Shown here piece by piece: positions 30,021 to 38,068 of a stretch of DNA of 64,000 bases (positions are counted from its first letter, which is position 1; every line of letters starts with the position of its first letter). The notes beneath the pieces are model-generated. The model had not been told where the DNA came from, ran no database searches, and worked only from the letters and a program-made list of their open reading frames with translations. The stretch lies in the NCBI RefSeq assembly GCF_040110915.1, contig NZ_CP157793.1, forward strand, positions 4,608,224 through 4,672,223. The letters run 5' to 3'. This DNA comes from Stappia sp. Its GTDB lineage: Bacteria > Pseudomonadota > Alphaproteobacteria > Rhizobiales > Stappiaceae. A program made the position numbers and the translations under genes.

Positions 30021-31337
30021 TCAGTTGGCCGGAATGCGGGAGCCGAGCCCGGCCAGCACCAGACGGTGGTCGGCCGCACGGGCGTGGGCTTCCATGCCCT
30101 CATAAAGGCTCTGGCGCACGGCGTGCGGCGCGACTTCCGCCACGGCCGTCTCGGTCAGGCGCTGGTGGGTGCAGACCTTCACGAAGGCGCCGACCCACAG
30201 GCCTCCGGTATAGCGGCCGGCACCGGCCGTCGGCAGCGTGTGGTTCGTGCCGCAGCACTTGTCCGAATAGACCACCGACGCATTGGGCCCGATGAAGAGC
30301 GAGCCGTAGTTGCGCAGCTTCGCGGCGACCGCATCCACATCCCTGGTGATCACTTCCAGGTGCTCCGGCGCGACCAGATCGGAATAGGCGATCATCGCAT
30401 CGACATCGTCGCACAGGACGATCTCGCCGAACCGCTCCCAGGCTTCCGCGGCAACGGCGCTGGTCTTGAGTTCGCCCAGGATCCGCGCGACCTCCTTCTC
30501 GACCGCCTCGGCAAGCGCGCGGCTGGTCGTGATCAGGCCGACGCGCGCCCGCACGTCATGCTCCGCCTGGGCCAGCAGGTCGATGGCGACCATTTCGGCG
30601 GAGGCCGTCTCGTCGGCAATGACGAAGACCTCGCTCGGGCCGGCCAGCTGGTCGATGCCGACCGGGCCGAAGACCTGGCGCTTGGCTTCGTTCACATAGG
30701 CGTTGCCCGGGCCGACGATCTTGTCGACGCCGGGAACGGTCTCGGTGCCATAGGCCATGGCGGCGATGGCCTGCGCGCCGCCGATGCGGAAGATGCGGTC
30801 CGCGCCCGACAGGTGGCAGCCGGCGATCATCGCTTCATGGGCGCTCGGCGGAAGACAGGCAATCACCTCGTCGCAGCCGGCGACCTTGGCCGGAACGATG
30901 GTCATGATCGGCGCCGACATCAGCGGATAGCGGCCGCCGGGAACATAGGCGCCGATGCGCCGGATCGGGATCACGCGATGGCCGAGCGTCAGGCCGGGCA
31001 GGGTCTCGACCTCGAGCGGCAGCATGGTGGCGAGCTGCTTTTCGGCGAAATTGCGCACCTGCGCGATGGCGAAGAGCGTGTCCTCGCGCATGGCCGGATC
31101 GAGGGTGTCGACCGCCTTGCGGATGTCCTCGGCGGAGACCTCGACGGCATCGACGTCGACCCTGTCGAACTTGGCGCTATAGGCGCGCACGGCGGCGTCG
31201 CCGTCCTTGCGCACGTCGGCGAGGATCTGTTTGACCGTCCCCTCGATGGCGTCGTTTTCGGCCAGGATGCTTTCCTGGGGTTTGCGGAAATAGGCGGCAC
31301 CCAGGATGGACGTCGCGCGCTCGTCTGGATTGGACAT
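30021..31337 (-). CDS. Histidinol dehydrogenase family protein, probably sulfopropanediol 3-dehydrogenase (HpsN)-like
   Basis: 438-aa NAD-dependent dehydrogenase. Zinc and catalytic residues of the HisD fold are present: QAEH (Gln and His), the Glu-His of VAPEHLEV, Asp in YSDKCCGTNHTLPT, and the His of EGMEAHARAAD. It is probably not the biosynthetic HisD, because it has no his genes around it, and its C-terminal EGMEAHARAAD recalls HpsN-type paralogues that oxidise 2,3-dihydroxypropane-1-sulfonate. Neighbouring XRE-cupin and TRAP genes fit a catabolic role. Start ATG at 31337. The substrate is inferred only. Confidence 0.8.
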   Translation of the reverse strand: MSNPDERATSILGAAYFRKPQESILAENDAIEGTVKQILADVRKDGDAAVRAYSAKFDRVDVDAVEVSAEDIRKAVDTLDPAMREDTLFAIAQVRNFAEKQLATMLPLEVETLPGLTLGHRVIPIRRIGAYVPGGRYPLMSAPIMTIVPAKVAGCDEVIACLPPSAHEAMIAGCHLSGADRIFRIGGAQAIAAMAYGTETVPGVDKIVGPGNAYVNEAKRQVFGPVGIDQLAGPSEVFVIADETASAEMVAIDLLAQAEHDVRARVGLITTSRALAEAVEKEVARILGELKTSAVAAEAWERFGEIVLCDDVDAMIAYSDLVAPEHLEVITRDVDAVAAKLRNYGSLFIGPNASVVYSDKCCGTNHTLPTAGAGRYTGGLWVGAFVKVCTHQRLTETAVAEVAPHAVRQSLYEGMEAHARAADHRLVLAGLGSRIPAN

Positions 31338-31515
31338 GGAGCACCCTTTTTGAATGAAGAACCTCCAAGCGCTTAGGGCCGGCACATCGAGAGTGTCAAT
31401 TATCCCGGACGCTTGGTGATTATTCTCACCAATCCCGCGCGCGATTCCGGCCCTCCGACTGCGCCGCCGGGCAGGTCGAGGGGCAGGGCGCGAAGGCGGG
31501 CGAAAGGTTCCCGCG

Positions 31516-32061
31516 TCAGTAGGTCGGGGGTGTGATCGCGCTGACGATTTCCGCCGGCTCGTCGCCGACATTGCGAAAGCGGTGCTCCTCGCGACTGTCG
31601 AAGTAATAGGCGTCGCCGGGGCCGAGCACCTCGGTCTTCGCGCCGGCGCGGACCTCGATCCGCCCGGACACGACATATCCGGCCTCCTGTCCCTCATGCG
31701 ACAGCTGGCCGCCCGTGTCGGCGCCGATCTGGTAGGTCTCTTTCAGGAACTGCAGGGTTCTGTTGGGGTGGCTCATGCCGATCAACTTATAGGAAATTCC
31801 ACGCACATTTCCGATTTCCGGCAATTCGTCGGCCCGGTAGAAGGGGCTGTGACTGCCCATCTGCACCCCGTGCAGGAAGCCGACGAGCGTGCTGCCGAGC
31901 GCGTCCAGGATCGCCTGCAGCGTGTTCAGCGAGGGGCTGACCTTCTCGCGCTCGATGAGCGAGATCGTCGAATGGGACACGCCCGAGCGCAGCGACAGCT
32001 CGCGGATGGTCAGCTGCCGCCGGCGCCTGAGATCCCTGATCTTGTTTCCGATCCTGGCCAC
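31516..32061 (-). CDS. XRE-family transcriptional regulator with C-terminal cupin domain
   Basis: 181 aa. An N-terminal HTH_3 domain (residues about 5-60, with LTIRELSLRSGVSHSTISLIE) is fused to a cupin (about 105-178). Start is a GTG at 32061 with GGAG 7 bp upstream. Proteins of this kind (PuuR-like) sense a small metabolite through the cupin. It is transcribed towards the dehydrogenase gene (178-bp gap) and divergently from the TRAP transporter, so it probably regulates both. Confidence 0.9.
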   Translation of the reverse strand: MARIGNKIRDLRRRRQLTIRELSLRSGVSHSTISLIEREKVSPSLNTLQAILDALGSTLVGFLHGVQMGSHSPFYRADELPEIGNVRGISYKLIGMSHPNRTLQFLKETYQIGADTGGQLSHEGQEAGYVVSGRIEVRAGAKTEVLGPGDAYYFDSREEHRFRNVGDEPAEIVSAITPPTY

Positions 32062-32429
32062 AGTCGGTCTCCGTCATTTGGCCGGCCCTCTTAATCACGA
32101 TTTCTCCTTGCGCACCAGAGCGGCCCTCCTCGGGCGCCGGTTGACAGCGGTCGCCGCCACCGCTGCCCGGTCTTGGTGTTGAGTATTTTAGACAGGGCCC
32201 CGGGACCGTCTGTCTGGCCGTCCTTCGACCTGCTAGCAGTGGTGGAGTAGCCGGCATGCCGACGGGGAGGTCGGGGCCGACGATACGGAGCCTCGGGCCT
32301 TTCGGACAGTTTTCGAACGGGCGAACAGTGTTCGAACGGGCCCCGGCGTACCGGCAGGGCAGCGACCGTGCCGCCACGACACTTCAGGAAATCCGACGAG
32401 GGTTCCGACGACAGGGAGCAAATTCCATC
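32062..32429. promoter_or_regulatory. Divergent regulatory region with repeated TTCGAACGGG boxes
   Basis: 368 bp without a gene between the XRE-cupin and TRAP binding-protein genes. TTCGAACGGG occurs twice, at 32312-32321 and 32331-32340, 19 bp apart (nearly two helical turns), each centred on the palindrome TTCGAA. This is a good candidate operator pair for the XRE-cupin protein. A TTGACA at 32141-32146 is a possible -35 element but has no good -10 at 17 bp. Confidence 0.5.
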
Positions 32430-33488
32430 ATGACGTTCGCAGGATCTATCCAGGCGTTGAAGCCGATGAAAGCGGTGACCCGGGGCGCTCTGGCGCTGGC
32501 GTGCTCCGCGGCGCTCACCTTTGGCGCCGCCGCCCAGTCCGTGTCGCTTCAGATCGGCACCATCGAGTCGCCCACGGGTGCGAACTCGCAGGGCTGGCAG
32601 GCGTTCGAGCAGTATGTCGAGGCGGCGTCGGCCGGCGACATTTCCGTCGAGCTGTTCCACTCCGGCCAGCTTGGCGACACGGAGAAGCTCCTGGAAGGCG
32701 CGAAGCTCGGCATCAACAAGATGGTTCAGGGCGACGAGACGCTGACCGGCGCCTACGACCCGATGCTCGCCTGGTTCACGCCGTACCTCTTCTCCGACGA
32801 ATTCGTCATGAAGGCGTTCTTCGAGAGCGCGACCTTCGCCGAGCTCAACGAGATGATGGCCCGCGATCTCGGCGTGCGCGTGCTCGCCGCCGCCCCTTAC
32901 GGCTTCTACAATTTCATCAACAAGACGCGCCCGATCGACAAGCTGGAAGACCTTGAGGATCTGAAGCTGCGCACGCTGCCGAGCAGCCAGCTCACCATCA
33001 AGGCCTGGGAAGCGCTGGGCGCATCGGCGACGCCGGTCTCCTGGGGCGAGATCTACACCTCGATCAGCACCGGGGTCATCGACGGGCTGGGGCATACGCT
33101 CGGCATCATGGTCGACCAGAAGTACTATGAGGTCGCCAAGAACGTGACGCTCGACAACAGCATCGGCGTGGTCAACTTCTACCTGATCAACGAGAAGTTC
33201 TGGCAGTCGCTCGACGACGAGCAGCGCAAGGTGCTGAAGCGCGGCGCCGAGATCGGCGCGGCGGCGGAATTCGGCATCGCCAGCTATCGCAACCGCGTCG
33301 ACGCGCTGAAGGTGCTGGCCGACAATGGCGTCGACGTCCGCCCGATCAGCGAGGCCGAGCGCGCCCGCCTTCGGGAGGCGGCGCAGTCCGCGGTCGTTCC
33401 CTGGATGAAGGAGATGATCGGCGCCGAGGTGGTGGACAAGGTCTTCGCCGAGGTCGAGGCCATCGAAAAGCGTCTGAACGCCAACTGA
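32430..33488 (+). CDS. TRAP transporter substrate-binding protein, DctP family
   Basis: 352-aa periplasmic binding protein. Sec signal (...ALALACSAALTFGAAA-QS) cleaved near residue 35. DctP motifs: the LKLRTLPSSQ region that holds the conserved Arg for carboxylate or sulfonate binding, and a GVIDGLGHT segment. ATG at 32430 follows AGGGAG. It feeds the DctQM membrane pair encoded 259 bp downstream. Substrate probably an anionic organic acid or sulfonate, by family. Confidence 0.92.
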   Translation: MTFAGSIQALKPMKAVTRGALALACSAALTFGAAAQSVSLQIGTIESPTGANSQGWQAFEQYVEAASAGDISVELFHSGQLGDTEKLLEGAKLGINKMVQGDETLTGAYDPMLAWFTPYLFSDEFVMKAFFESATFAELNEMMARDLGVRVLAAAPYGFYNFINKTRPIDKLEDLEDLKLRTLPSSQLTIKAWEALGASATPVSWGEIYTSISTGVIDGLGHTLGIMVDQKYYEVAKNVTLDNSIGVVNFYLINEKFWQSLDDEQRKVLKRGAEIGAAAEFGIASYRNRVDALKVLADNGVDVRPISEAERARLREAAQSAVVPWMKEMIGAEVVDKVFAEVEAIEKRLNAN

Positions 33489-33509
33489 GCGAAGGGCCAT
33501 TGGCCCGCG

Positions 33510-33540
33510 GGGCGCCGGATTTTTCCGGCGCCCTTCTTTT
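33510..33540 (+). terminator. Intrinsic terminator after the TRAP binding-protein gene
   Basis: 10-bp perfect stem (GGGCGCCGGA and complement) with a TTTT loop followed by TTCTTTTTCC. It ends or attenuates transcription after dctP, so the binding protein can exceed the membrane subunits encoded downstream. Confidence 0.85.
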
Positions 33541-33747
33541 TCCGAAGGCGCGGATTCCGGAGGCGCGGCGGCGGAAGGCGCGCCAGGCGCCCGTCGAAGC
33601 ACGGCCGCTTCGCGATTGCGCCGTCTCGGGCTTCGCGCTAGATCGGCCGCGCCCCCGTCGAGTCCTCCGCGCGACGCCGCGCGACAGGAAGGCCGCCGCT
33701 TTCCCCTCTTGCCCGCGGGACCCATCATCGAAAAGGCAGGTACCGTC

Positions 33748-34221
33748 ATGACGCGTTTGCTGGCCCTGATCGATCGTTCGATCCAATTGTTCATCGCGGC
33801 CTGCATGGGCACGATCATGGTCGTCATCGCGCTCCAGGTCGTCATGCGCGCCACCGTCGGCGCCTTGCCCTGGCCGGAGGAACTGAGCGTCATCCTGATG
33901 CTCTGGGGGCTGCTGCTGGCTGCGGCCTACACGCTGAACGAACGCGGTCACGTCGGGATCCAGATCTTCGTCGACATGCTCGGTCCCCGGCGGGGCGCGC
34001 TGATCAGCGCCTTGATGCATCTCGTCATCATCGTCTTCTGCGCCGCCGTCATCTGGGGGGCCTACGACAAGGTCGCCTCCGTGTGGAACCTCAAGACCGG
34101 GGCGCTGCGGATCTCGCGCGCGGTGCCGCAACTCGCCATTCCGGTCAGCGCCGGCGCGTTCATTGTCGTCTGCCTGCGTCTCATCGCCGAAGACATCGCG
34201 ATCTGGAGGCGCGCGTCATGA
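33748..34221 (+). CDS. TRAP transporter small membrane subunit, DctQ family
   Basis: 157 aa with four predicted TM helices and the conserved WPEELSVILMLWG and NERGHVGIQ segments of DctQ. ATG at 33748 chosen because it starts the first helix region; upstream in-frame sequence is not membrane-like. Its stop overlaps the DctM start (ATGA), so the two membrane subunits are co-translated. Confidence 0.9.
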   Translation: MTRLLALIDRSIQLFIAACMGTIMVVIALQVVMRATVGALPWPEELSVILMLWGLLLAAAYTLNERGHVGIQIFVDMLGPRRGALISALMHLVIIVFCAAVIWGAYDKVASVWNLKTGALRISRAVPQLAIPVSAGAFIVVCLRLIAEDIAIWRRAS

Positions 34222-35516
34222 TCCTTCTCGTTCTTCTTGCCAGCTTCCTCGTCTTTCTGGTGCTGGGAATGCCGGTGGCCTTCGCCATCGGCGCCGCCAG
34301 CCTCGCCGCGCTCGTCGCCAGCGGCGACAGTCTCGTCCTGCTGCCCCACTTCATGTACATGGGCATGGAATCCTACGTGCTGGTGTCCGTCCCGCTGTTC
34401 GTCCTGGCCGGCGAACTGATGCTGCGCGGCGGCATGACCCGCTCGCTGACGGATTTCGCCGACATGCTGGTCGGGCGCCTGCGCGGCGGCATGGGCCACA
34501 CCAATATCGCCGGCAGCGTGTTCTTCGCCGGCATCACCGGCTCGGCCTCGGCCGACACGACGGCGCTCGGCTCGGTGCTGATCCCGGCGATGGCGGAAAA
34601 GGGCTACGATCGCGCCTATGCGACGGCCGTGACCATCGCCTCTTCCGTCATCGGTCCGATCATTCCGCCGAGCCTGACCTTCGTGATCTACGCGATGGCG
34701 GTCGGCGGCGATGTCTCCATCGGCCAGCTCTTCGTCGCCGGTATCGTGCCGGGCGTTCTGGTCGCTTTTGCGCTGATGGGGATGAATTCCTGGATCAGCC
34801 GCAAGCGGGGCTACGAGAAGCGCGGCGAGCGGTTCACCTGGGCGGAGATCGGCAGCATCACCCTTCGCAGCCTGACGGTGCTGGTGATGCCCGCCATCAT
34901 CGTTCTCGGCGTGCTCAGCGGCGATTTCACCGCGACGGAAGCCGCGGCGGTCGCCTCCGTCTATGCGCTCGGCATCTGTCTGCTGTTCACCCGGACGCTG
35001 AGCCTCAAGGATCTGCCGTCGATCTTCTTCGATTCCGCCAAGGTCAGCTCGATCATGATCCTGCTGCTGGCGACCAGCAGTGTCCTGTCCTATGTGCTGA
35101 CCACCCAGGGCGTGCCGCGCTACCTGGCCGAGTTCTTCAACGCGGTCACCGACAACAAATATGTCTTCCTGCTGCTGTTGAACGTGATCCTGCTGGCCAT
35201 CGGCACCGTTCTGGATCTCTTTCCGGCGATCATCATCTTCGGGCCGATCTTCGCCCAGATCGCCGACGGCTACGGGGTCGACCCGGTGCACTTCGCCATC
35301 GTGTTCTGCGTCAACCTGCTGCTCGGTCTGAACACGCCGCCGGTCGGATCCGGGCTCTTCATCGGCGCGGCCGTCGGGCGGGTGAAGCTGGAAAAGCTGA
35401 TCCGCGAGGTGCGGCCCTTCATCCTGATGGAATTCGGTGTCCTGCTGGTGCTCACCTATGTGCCCGCGCTGACGACCGACCTTCCCGCCGCGCTGATGTC
35501 CTTCTTCGGCGGCTGA
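34218..35516 (+). CDS. TRAP transporter large membrane subunit, DctM family
   Basis: 432-aa integral membrane protein with about 11-12 TM helices. Family signatures are GHTNIAGSVFFAGITGSASADT and IGPIIPPS in the N-terminal half and LLGLNTPPVG in the C-terminal half. It forms the sodium-driven channel with DctQ and takes substrate from DctP. The end of the gene is followed by a GC-rich 8-bp dyad at 35523-35547. Confidence 0.93.
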   Translation: MILLVLLASFLVFLVLGMPVAFAIGAASLAALVASGDSLVLLPHFMYMGMESYVLVSVPLFVLAGELMLRGGMTRSLTDFADMLVGRLRGGMGHTNIAGSVFFAGITGSASADTTALGSVLIPAMAEKGYDRAYATAVTIASSVIGPIIPPSLTFVIYAMAVGGDVSIGQLFVAGIVPGVLVAFALMGMNSWISRKRGYEKRGERFTWAEIGSITLRSLTVLVMPAIIVLGVLSGDFTATEAAAVASVYALGICLLFTRTLSLKDLPSIFFDSAKVSSIMILLLATSSVLSYVLTTQGVPRYLAEFFNAVTDNKYVFLLLLNVILLAIGTVLDLFPAIIIFGPIFAQIADGYGVDPVHFAIVFCVNLLLGLNTPPVGSGLFIGAAVGRVKLEKLIREVRPFILMEFGVLLVLTYVPALTTDLPAALMSFFGG

Positions 35517-35522
35517 CGAGTG

Positions 35523-35547
35523 CGGGCGGTTGCCCTGCCACCGCCCG
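35523..35547 (+). terminator. Putative terminator hairpin after dctM
   Basis: 8-bp inverted repeat (CGGGCGGT and ACCGCCCG) with a 9-base loop, 7 bp after the stop. No U-tract, so it may be a weak or Rho-assisted terminator. Confidence 0.4.
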
Positions 35548-36099
35548 TGACATGACCGCCCGCGCATCTCCCGACACGCGATGCGGAGGATGCTTCTGCC
35601 CGGTTCGCCGCGGCGCGCTGGCGATGCCGTGAGGCATGCCGGTCAGGCCCGATGCCAGCACGATGAAGCATCTGGGGCGGTCGCCGGTCAGGAGACGGTC
35701 GCCGTCTATCCGGGCGGGGCGGATCGTTGCCGGATCGATATCCAGACCGATAGCTTTCACGCGTTCTTTGTCCACCACGATGCCTGCGATCCCGTGACGT
35801 TTGGCGCGTTAGATCCGCGCGCCAAATCCGGATCGAGTGTCCGCCATCAACCGGACAGCCCTCACTGCGCGTTCGCGCGGCGGATCTTGAGGCTAGAAGG
35901 AATTGTCGATTGACGGCGGTTCAAGACGCGCTCGAACAGCGATTTTCCGACCTGAAATCAGATGCCATTTGATCTCGCGCGCTCCAACTTCCGGGAGAAA
36001 GCTCGAACCCGGCGGGGTCGCAAGGCGAAGAGCCGTCCGAGCTGACGCGAGGCCCCGACTGGAGCGAAGCCCGAAGGATGACAGCGCGAAGTCTGAGAA
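35548..36099. other. Gene-free stretch between the TRAP operon and tRNA-Ser
   Basis: About 550 bp with no supported gene. Open frames on both strands (35581-35913 plus, 35452-35778 minus) lack recognisable domains, ribosome-binding sites and consistent codon bias. It adjoins the 3' end of a tRNA gene, a frequent integration point, but no integrase, attachment duplicate or phage gene is seen. Confidence 0.5.
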
Positions 36100-36189
36100 T
36101 GGCGGAGAGAGAGGGATTCGAACCCTCGATACGGTTTCCCGTATACACGCGTTCCAGGCGTGCGCCTTAAACCACTCGGCCACCTCTCC
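36100..36189 (-). tRNA. tRNA-Ser (anticodon GGA)
   Basis: 90-nt class II tRNA on the minus strand with CCA encoded. Acceptor stem GGAGAGG pairs with TCTCTCC; D-arm GTGGCCGAGTGG; anticodon loop reading CCTGGAACG; a long variable arm (TATACGGGAAACCGTA); T-arm GAGGGTTCGAATCCCTC; discriminator G. Reads UCC and UCU codons. Confidence 0.96.
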
Positions 36190-36512
36190 GCAGCCGGCTT
36201 TCCGCAACCCTAGGTCCGGAAGCAGGTCCGGATTTGGCGGAAAGCACGTGTGACGGGGTCGTGCTCATCGAGCGTTTCCATGCGCCACAGGAGGCGCACT
36301 ATACTGAGCGCGTCGGCGAGTTCAAGCGGCGATCCGCCCGCGCCGGCCGCTTTTCAACACATGCGCCGCCGCTCTCGCGTCGTCACGCTTGCGCGAGCCG
36401 CGCGGGTCCCGCGTTGCCTCGCGTCGCAGGCGGTCCTATGTTCTCGCGCAGATGTCGGGACCAGCCCCGCAAAGCCTTTGGAGACAGGAAAGTCTTTGGA
36501 GACAGGAAAGCC
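36190..36512. other. Gene-free region with duplicated ribosome-binding-site segment
   Basis: 323 bp upstream of the small membrane protein gene. The 17-bp segment CTTTGGAGACAGGAAAG occurs twice in tandem (36476-36492 and 36494-36510, period 18) directly before the ATG, duplicating the purine-rich GGAGACAGGAAAG. Otherwise it presumably holds the promoters of the tRNA (minus) and of the gene at 36513; no clear boxes seen. Confidence 0.6.
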
Positions 36513-36833
36513 ATGATCCGCTTCGTTGTTCGGCTTCTTGGCCTCTGGTTGCTCGCCGTGGCCCTCGTCATGCTCGTCGTCGACGGCACCAAGACGATCG
36601 CGGCGGCGCAATGGATGGCGACGCCGCTCGGCCAGCTCTGGTTCGATTTCGCGCCCGAATCGCTCAACACCGCGCAGGCCGCGATCCAGCGCCATGTCGC
36701 GCCGGTCCTGTGGGATCCGGTGATCCAGACGGTCCTGACCTGGCCCGCCTGGGCCGTCGCCGGTCCGCTGGGCTTCCTGTTGATGTGGCTCGGCGAACGC
36801 CGTCGGGCCCGTCGCCGCCTGCATCCGGCCTGA
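36513..36833 (+). CDS. Conserved hypothetical membrane protein (106 aa)
   Basis: An N-terminal TM helix (MIRFVVRLLGLWLLAVALVMLVV), a central amphipathic region, and a second helix near residues 75-95 followed by a basic tail (GERRRARRRLHPA). ATG at 36513 follows a duplicated purine-rich ribosome-binding segment. It begins the unit with msrA (59-bp gap). I do not recognise a function. Confidence 0.75.
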   Translation: MIRFVVRLLGLWLLAVALVMLVVDGTKTIAAAQWMATPLGQLWFDFAPESLNTAQAAIQRHVAPVLWDPVIQTVLTWPAWAVAGPLGFLLMWLGERRRARRRLHPA

Positions 36834-36892
36834 CGGGCCTCTGCCAGGCGCATTCCGTCGCGCCGGGCTCGCTTATCCGAGGAGGGATACCC

Positions 36893-37555
36893 TTGTCGTT
36901 CATGACGATGCTGACCAACAAGTTCACCATGGTGACGCGCGACGCGGCCCTTCCCGGACGCGCCACGCCGATCATGACGCCGGGCCCGCATGCGGTGAAC
37001 GGCGTGCCGATCGACCGCGCCCCGCAGGCGGGCGAGGAAGAGGTGCTCCTCGGGCTCGGCTGCTTCTGGGGCGCGGAGCGCCTGTTCTGGCAGATGCCCG
37101 GGGTCGTCGTCACGGCCGTCGGATATGCCGGCGGCTACACGCCCAATCCCACCTATCACGAGGTCTGCACCGGGCGCACCGGCCACACGGAAGCGGTGCG
37201 GGTCGTGTTCGACACGACGCGGCTGACACATGACGCGCTCGCCCGTGCCTTCTTCGAGGGGCACGACCCGACCCAGGGCATGCGACAGGGCAACGACACC
37301 GGCACGCAGTACCGTTCGGCGATCTACTTCGCCTCCGATGCGATGCGGGAGGCGGCGGAGAGGACGCGCGCCGCCTATGCGGAGGCGCTCGAGGCGGCCG
37401 GTCATGCCCGGGCGATCACGACCGAGATCAAGCCGCTCGAGGCGTTTTATTTCGCCGAGCCGGACCACCAGCAATATCTGGCCAAGAACCCGGGCGGCTA
37501 TTGCGGGCTGGGAGGCACGGGCGTCACCTGCCCGGCCCCGGTCGCGCGGGGGTAG
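36893..37555 (+). CDS. msrA: Peptide-methionine (S)-S-oxide reductase
   Basis: 220-aa repair enzyme that reduces methionine-S-sulfoxide in proteins. The catalytic Cys is Cys57 in GLGCFWGAE; further motifs are VGYAGG, GHTEAV and EPDHQQYLAKNPGGYCG. Optimal Shine-Dalgarno GGAGG at 36881-36885 sits 7 bp before a TTG at 36893, favouring that start; the ATG at 36902 is the alternative and would shorten the protein by three residues. It is about 30 residues longer than short MsrA forms because of the N-terminal extension. No MsrB gene adjoins. Confidence 0.93.
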   Translation: MSFMTMLTNKFTMVTRDAALPGRATPIMTPGPHAVNGVPIDRAPQAGEEEVLLGLGCFWGAERLFWQMPGVVVTAVGYAGGYTPNPTYHEVCTGRTGHTEAVRVVFDTTRLTHDALARAFFEGHDPTQGMRQGNDTGTQYRSAIYFASDAMREAAERTRAAYAEALEAAGHARAITTEIKPLEAFYFAEPDHQQYLAKNPGGYCGLGGTGVTCPAPVARG

Positions 37556-37604
37556 GGCGCCCGTCTCCCGCACCGTTTCAGGTGGTGAAGTATATTAGAA
37601 GTTG

Positions 37605-37630
37605 AGGCGCGGGAATTCCCGCGCCTTTTT
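37605..37630 (+). terminator. Intrinsic terminator after msrA
   Basis: Perfect 22-bp palindrome AGGCGCGGGAATTCCCGCGCCT followed by a run of five T. A textbook Rho-independent terminator, 50 bp after the msrA stop. Confidence 0.93.
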
Positions 37631-37760
37631 GTTGTGCTCTTGAAATTTTACCTGCGTTTACCCCGTCTTTCACGCACTCTTAAACCTTCGCGATCAATCT
37701 TGACGCGAACCAGAAGACGAAGTCTTGCATAGGCAGCGCTTGCGGGACGGACTGTGCATC

Positions 37761-38051
37761 ATGAGCAAGGCATGGACGGCCCTGATCGGGGCCTATTTCC
37801 TTTTCGTTTGCGGCGTGATCGCCGCCGGCGCGATGGCGCCCGGCGGCGGCGACCGGCTTGCCGTCGTCACCTGGCCGGGCGGCGCCTCCGCGGCGGACGT
37901 GGTCGCGCGCGCGGGCGGCAGTCTTCTGCAGATCGGGTCGGGGGACTGGGTGGCCGTGGCAAGTGGGACCGGCGCCGACTTCAGTGAGCGTTTGTATCGG
38001 GCCGGCGCTCTTCTCGTTACGTCGCCGAGCATCGCGGAAGCCTGTCTGTAG
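37761..38051 (+). CDS. Hypothetical small membrane-anchored protein (96 aa)
   Basis: One N-terminal hydrophobic segment (KAWTALIGAYFLFVCGVIAAGAMA), then a soluble part with a DRLAVVTWPGGASAADVVARAGG start. The first segment could be a membrane anchor or an uncleaved signal. Located 17 bp before a chemoreceptor gene, in the same direction, so it might modulate or sense with it. Not recognised. Confidence 0.7.
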   Translation: MSKAWTALIGAYFLFVCGVIAAGAMAPGGGDRLAVVTWPGGASAADVVARAGGSLLQIGSGDWVAVASGTGADFSERLYRAGALLVTSPSIAEACL

Positions 38052-38068
38052 CGGGCGCATCGGCCATC

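Noticed and set aside
30021..31337. Biosynthetic histidinol dehydrogenase (hisD)
   Set aside because: No histidine biosynthesis genes nearby; beside a TRAP transporter and cupin regulator, which fits a paralogue in catabolism better.
35452..35913. Small open frames on both strands after dctM
   Set aside because: No domain, no ribosome-binding site and inconsistent codon pattern.
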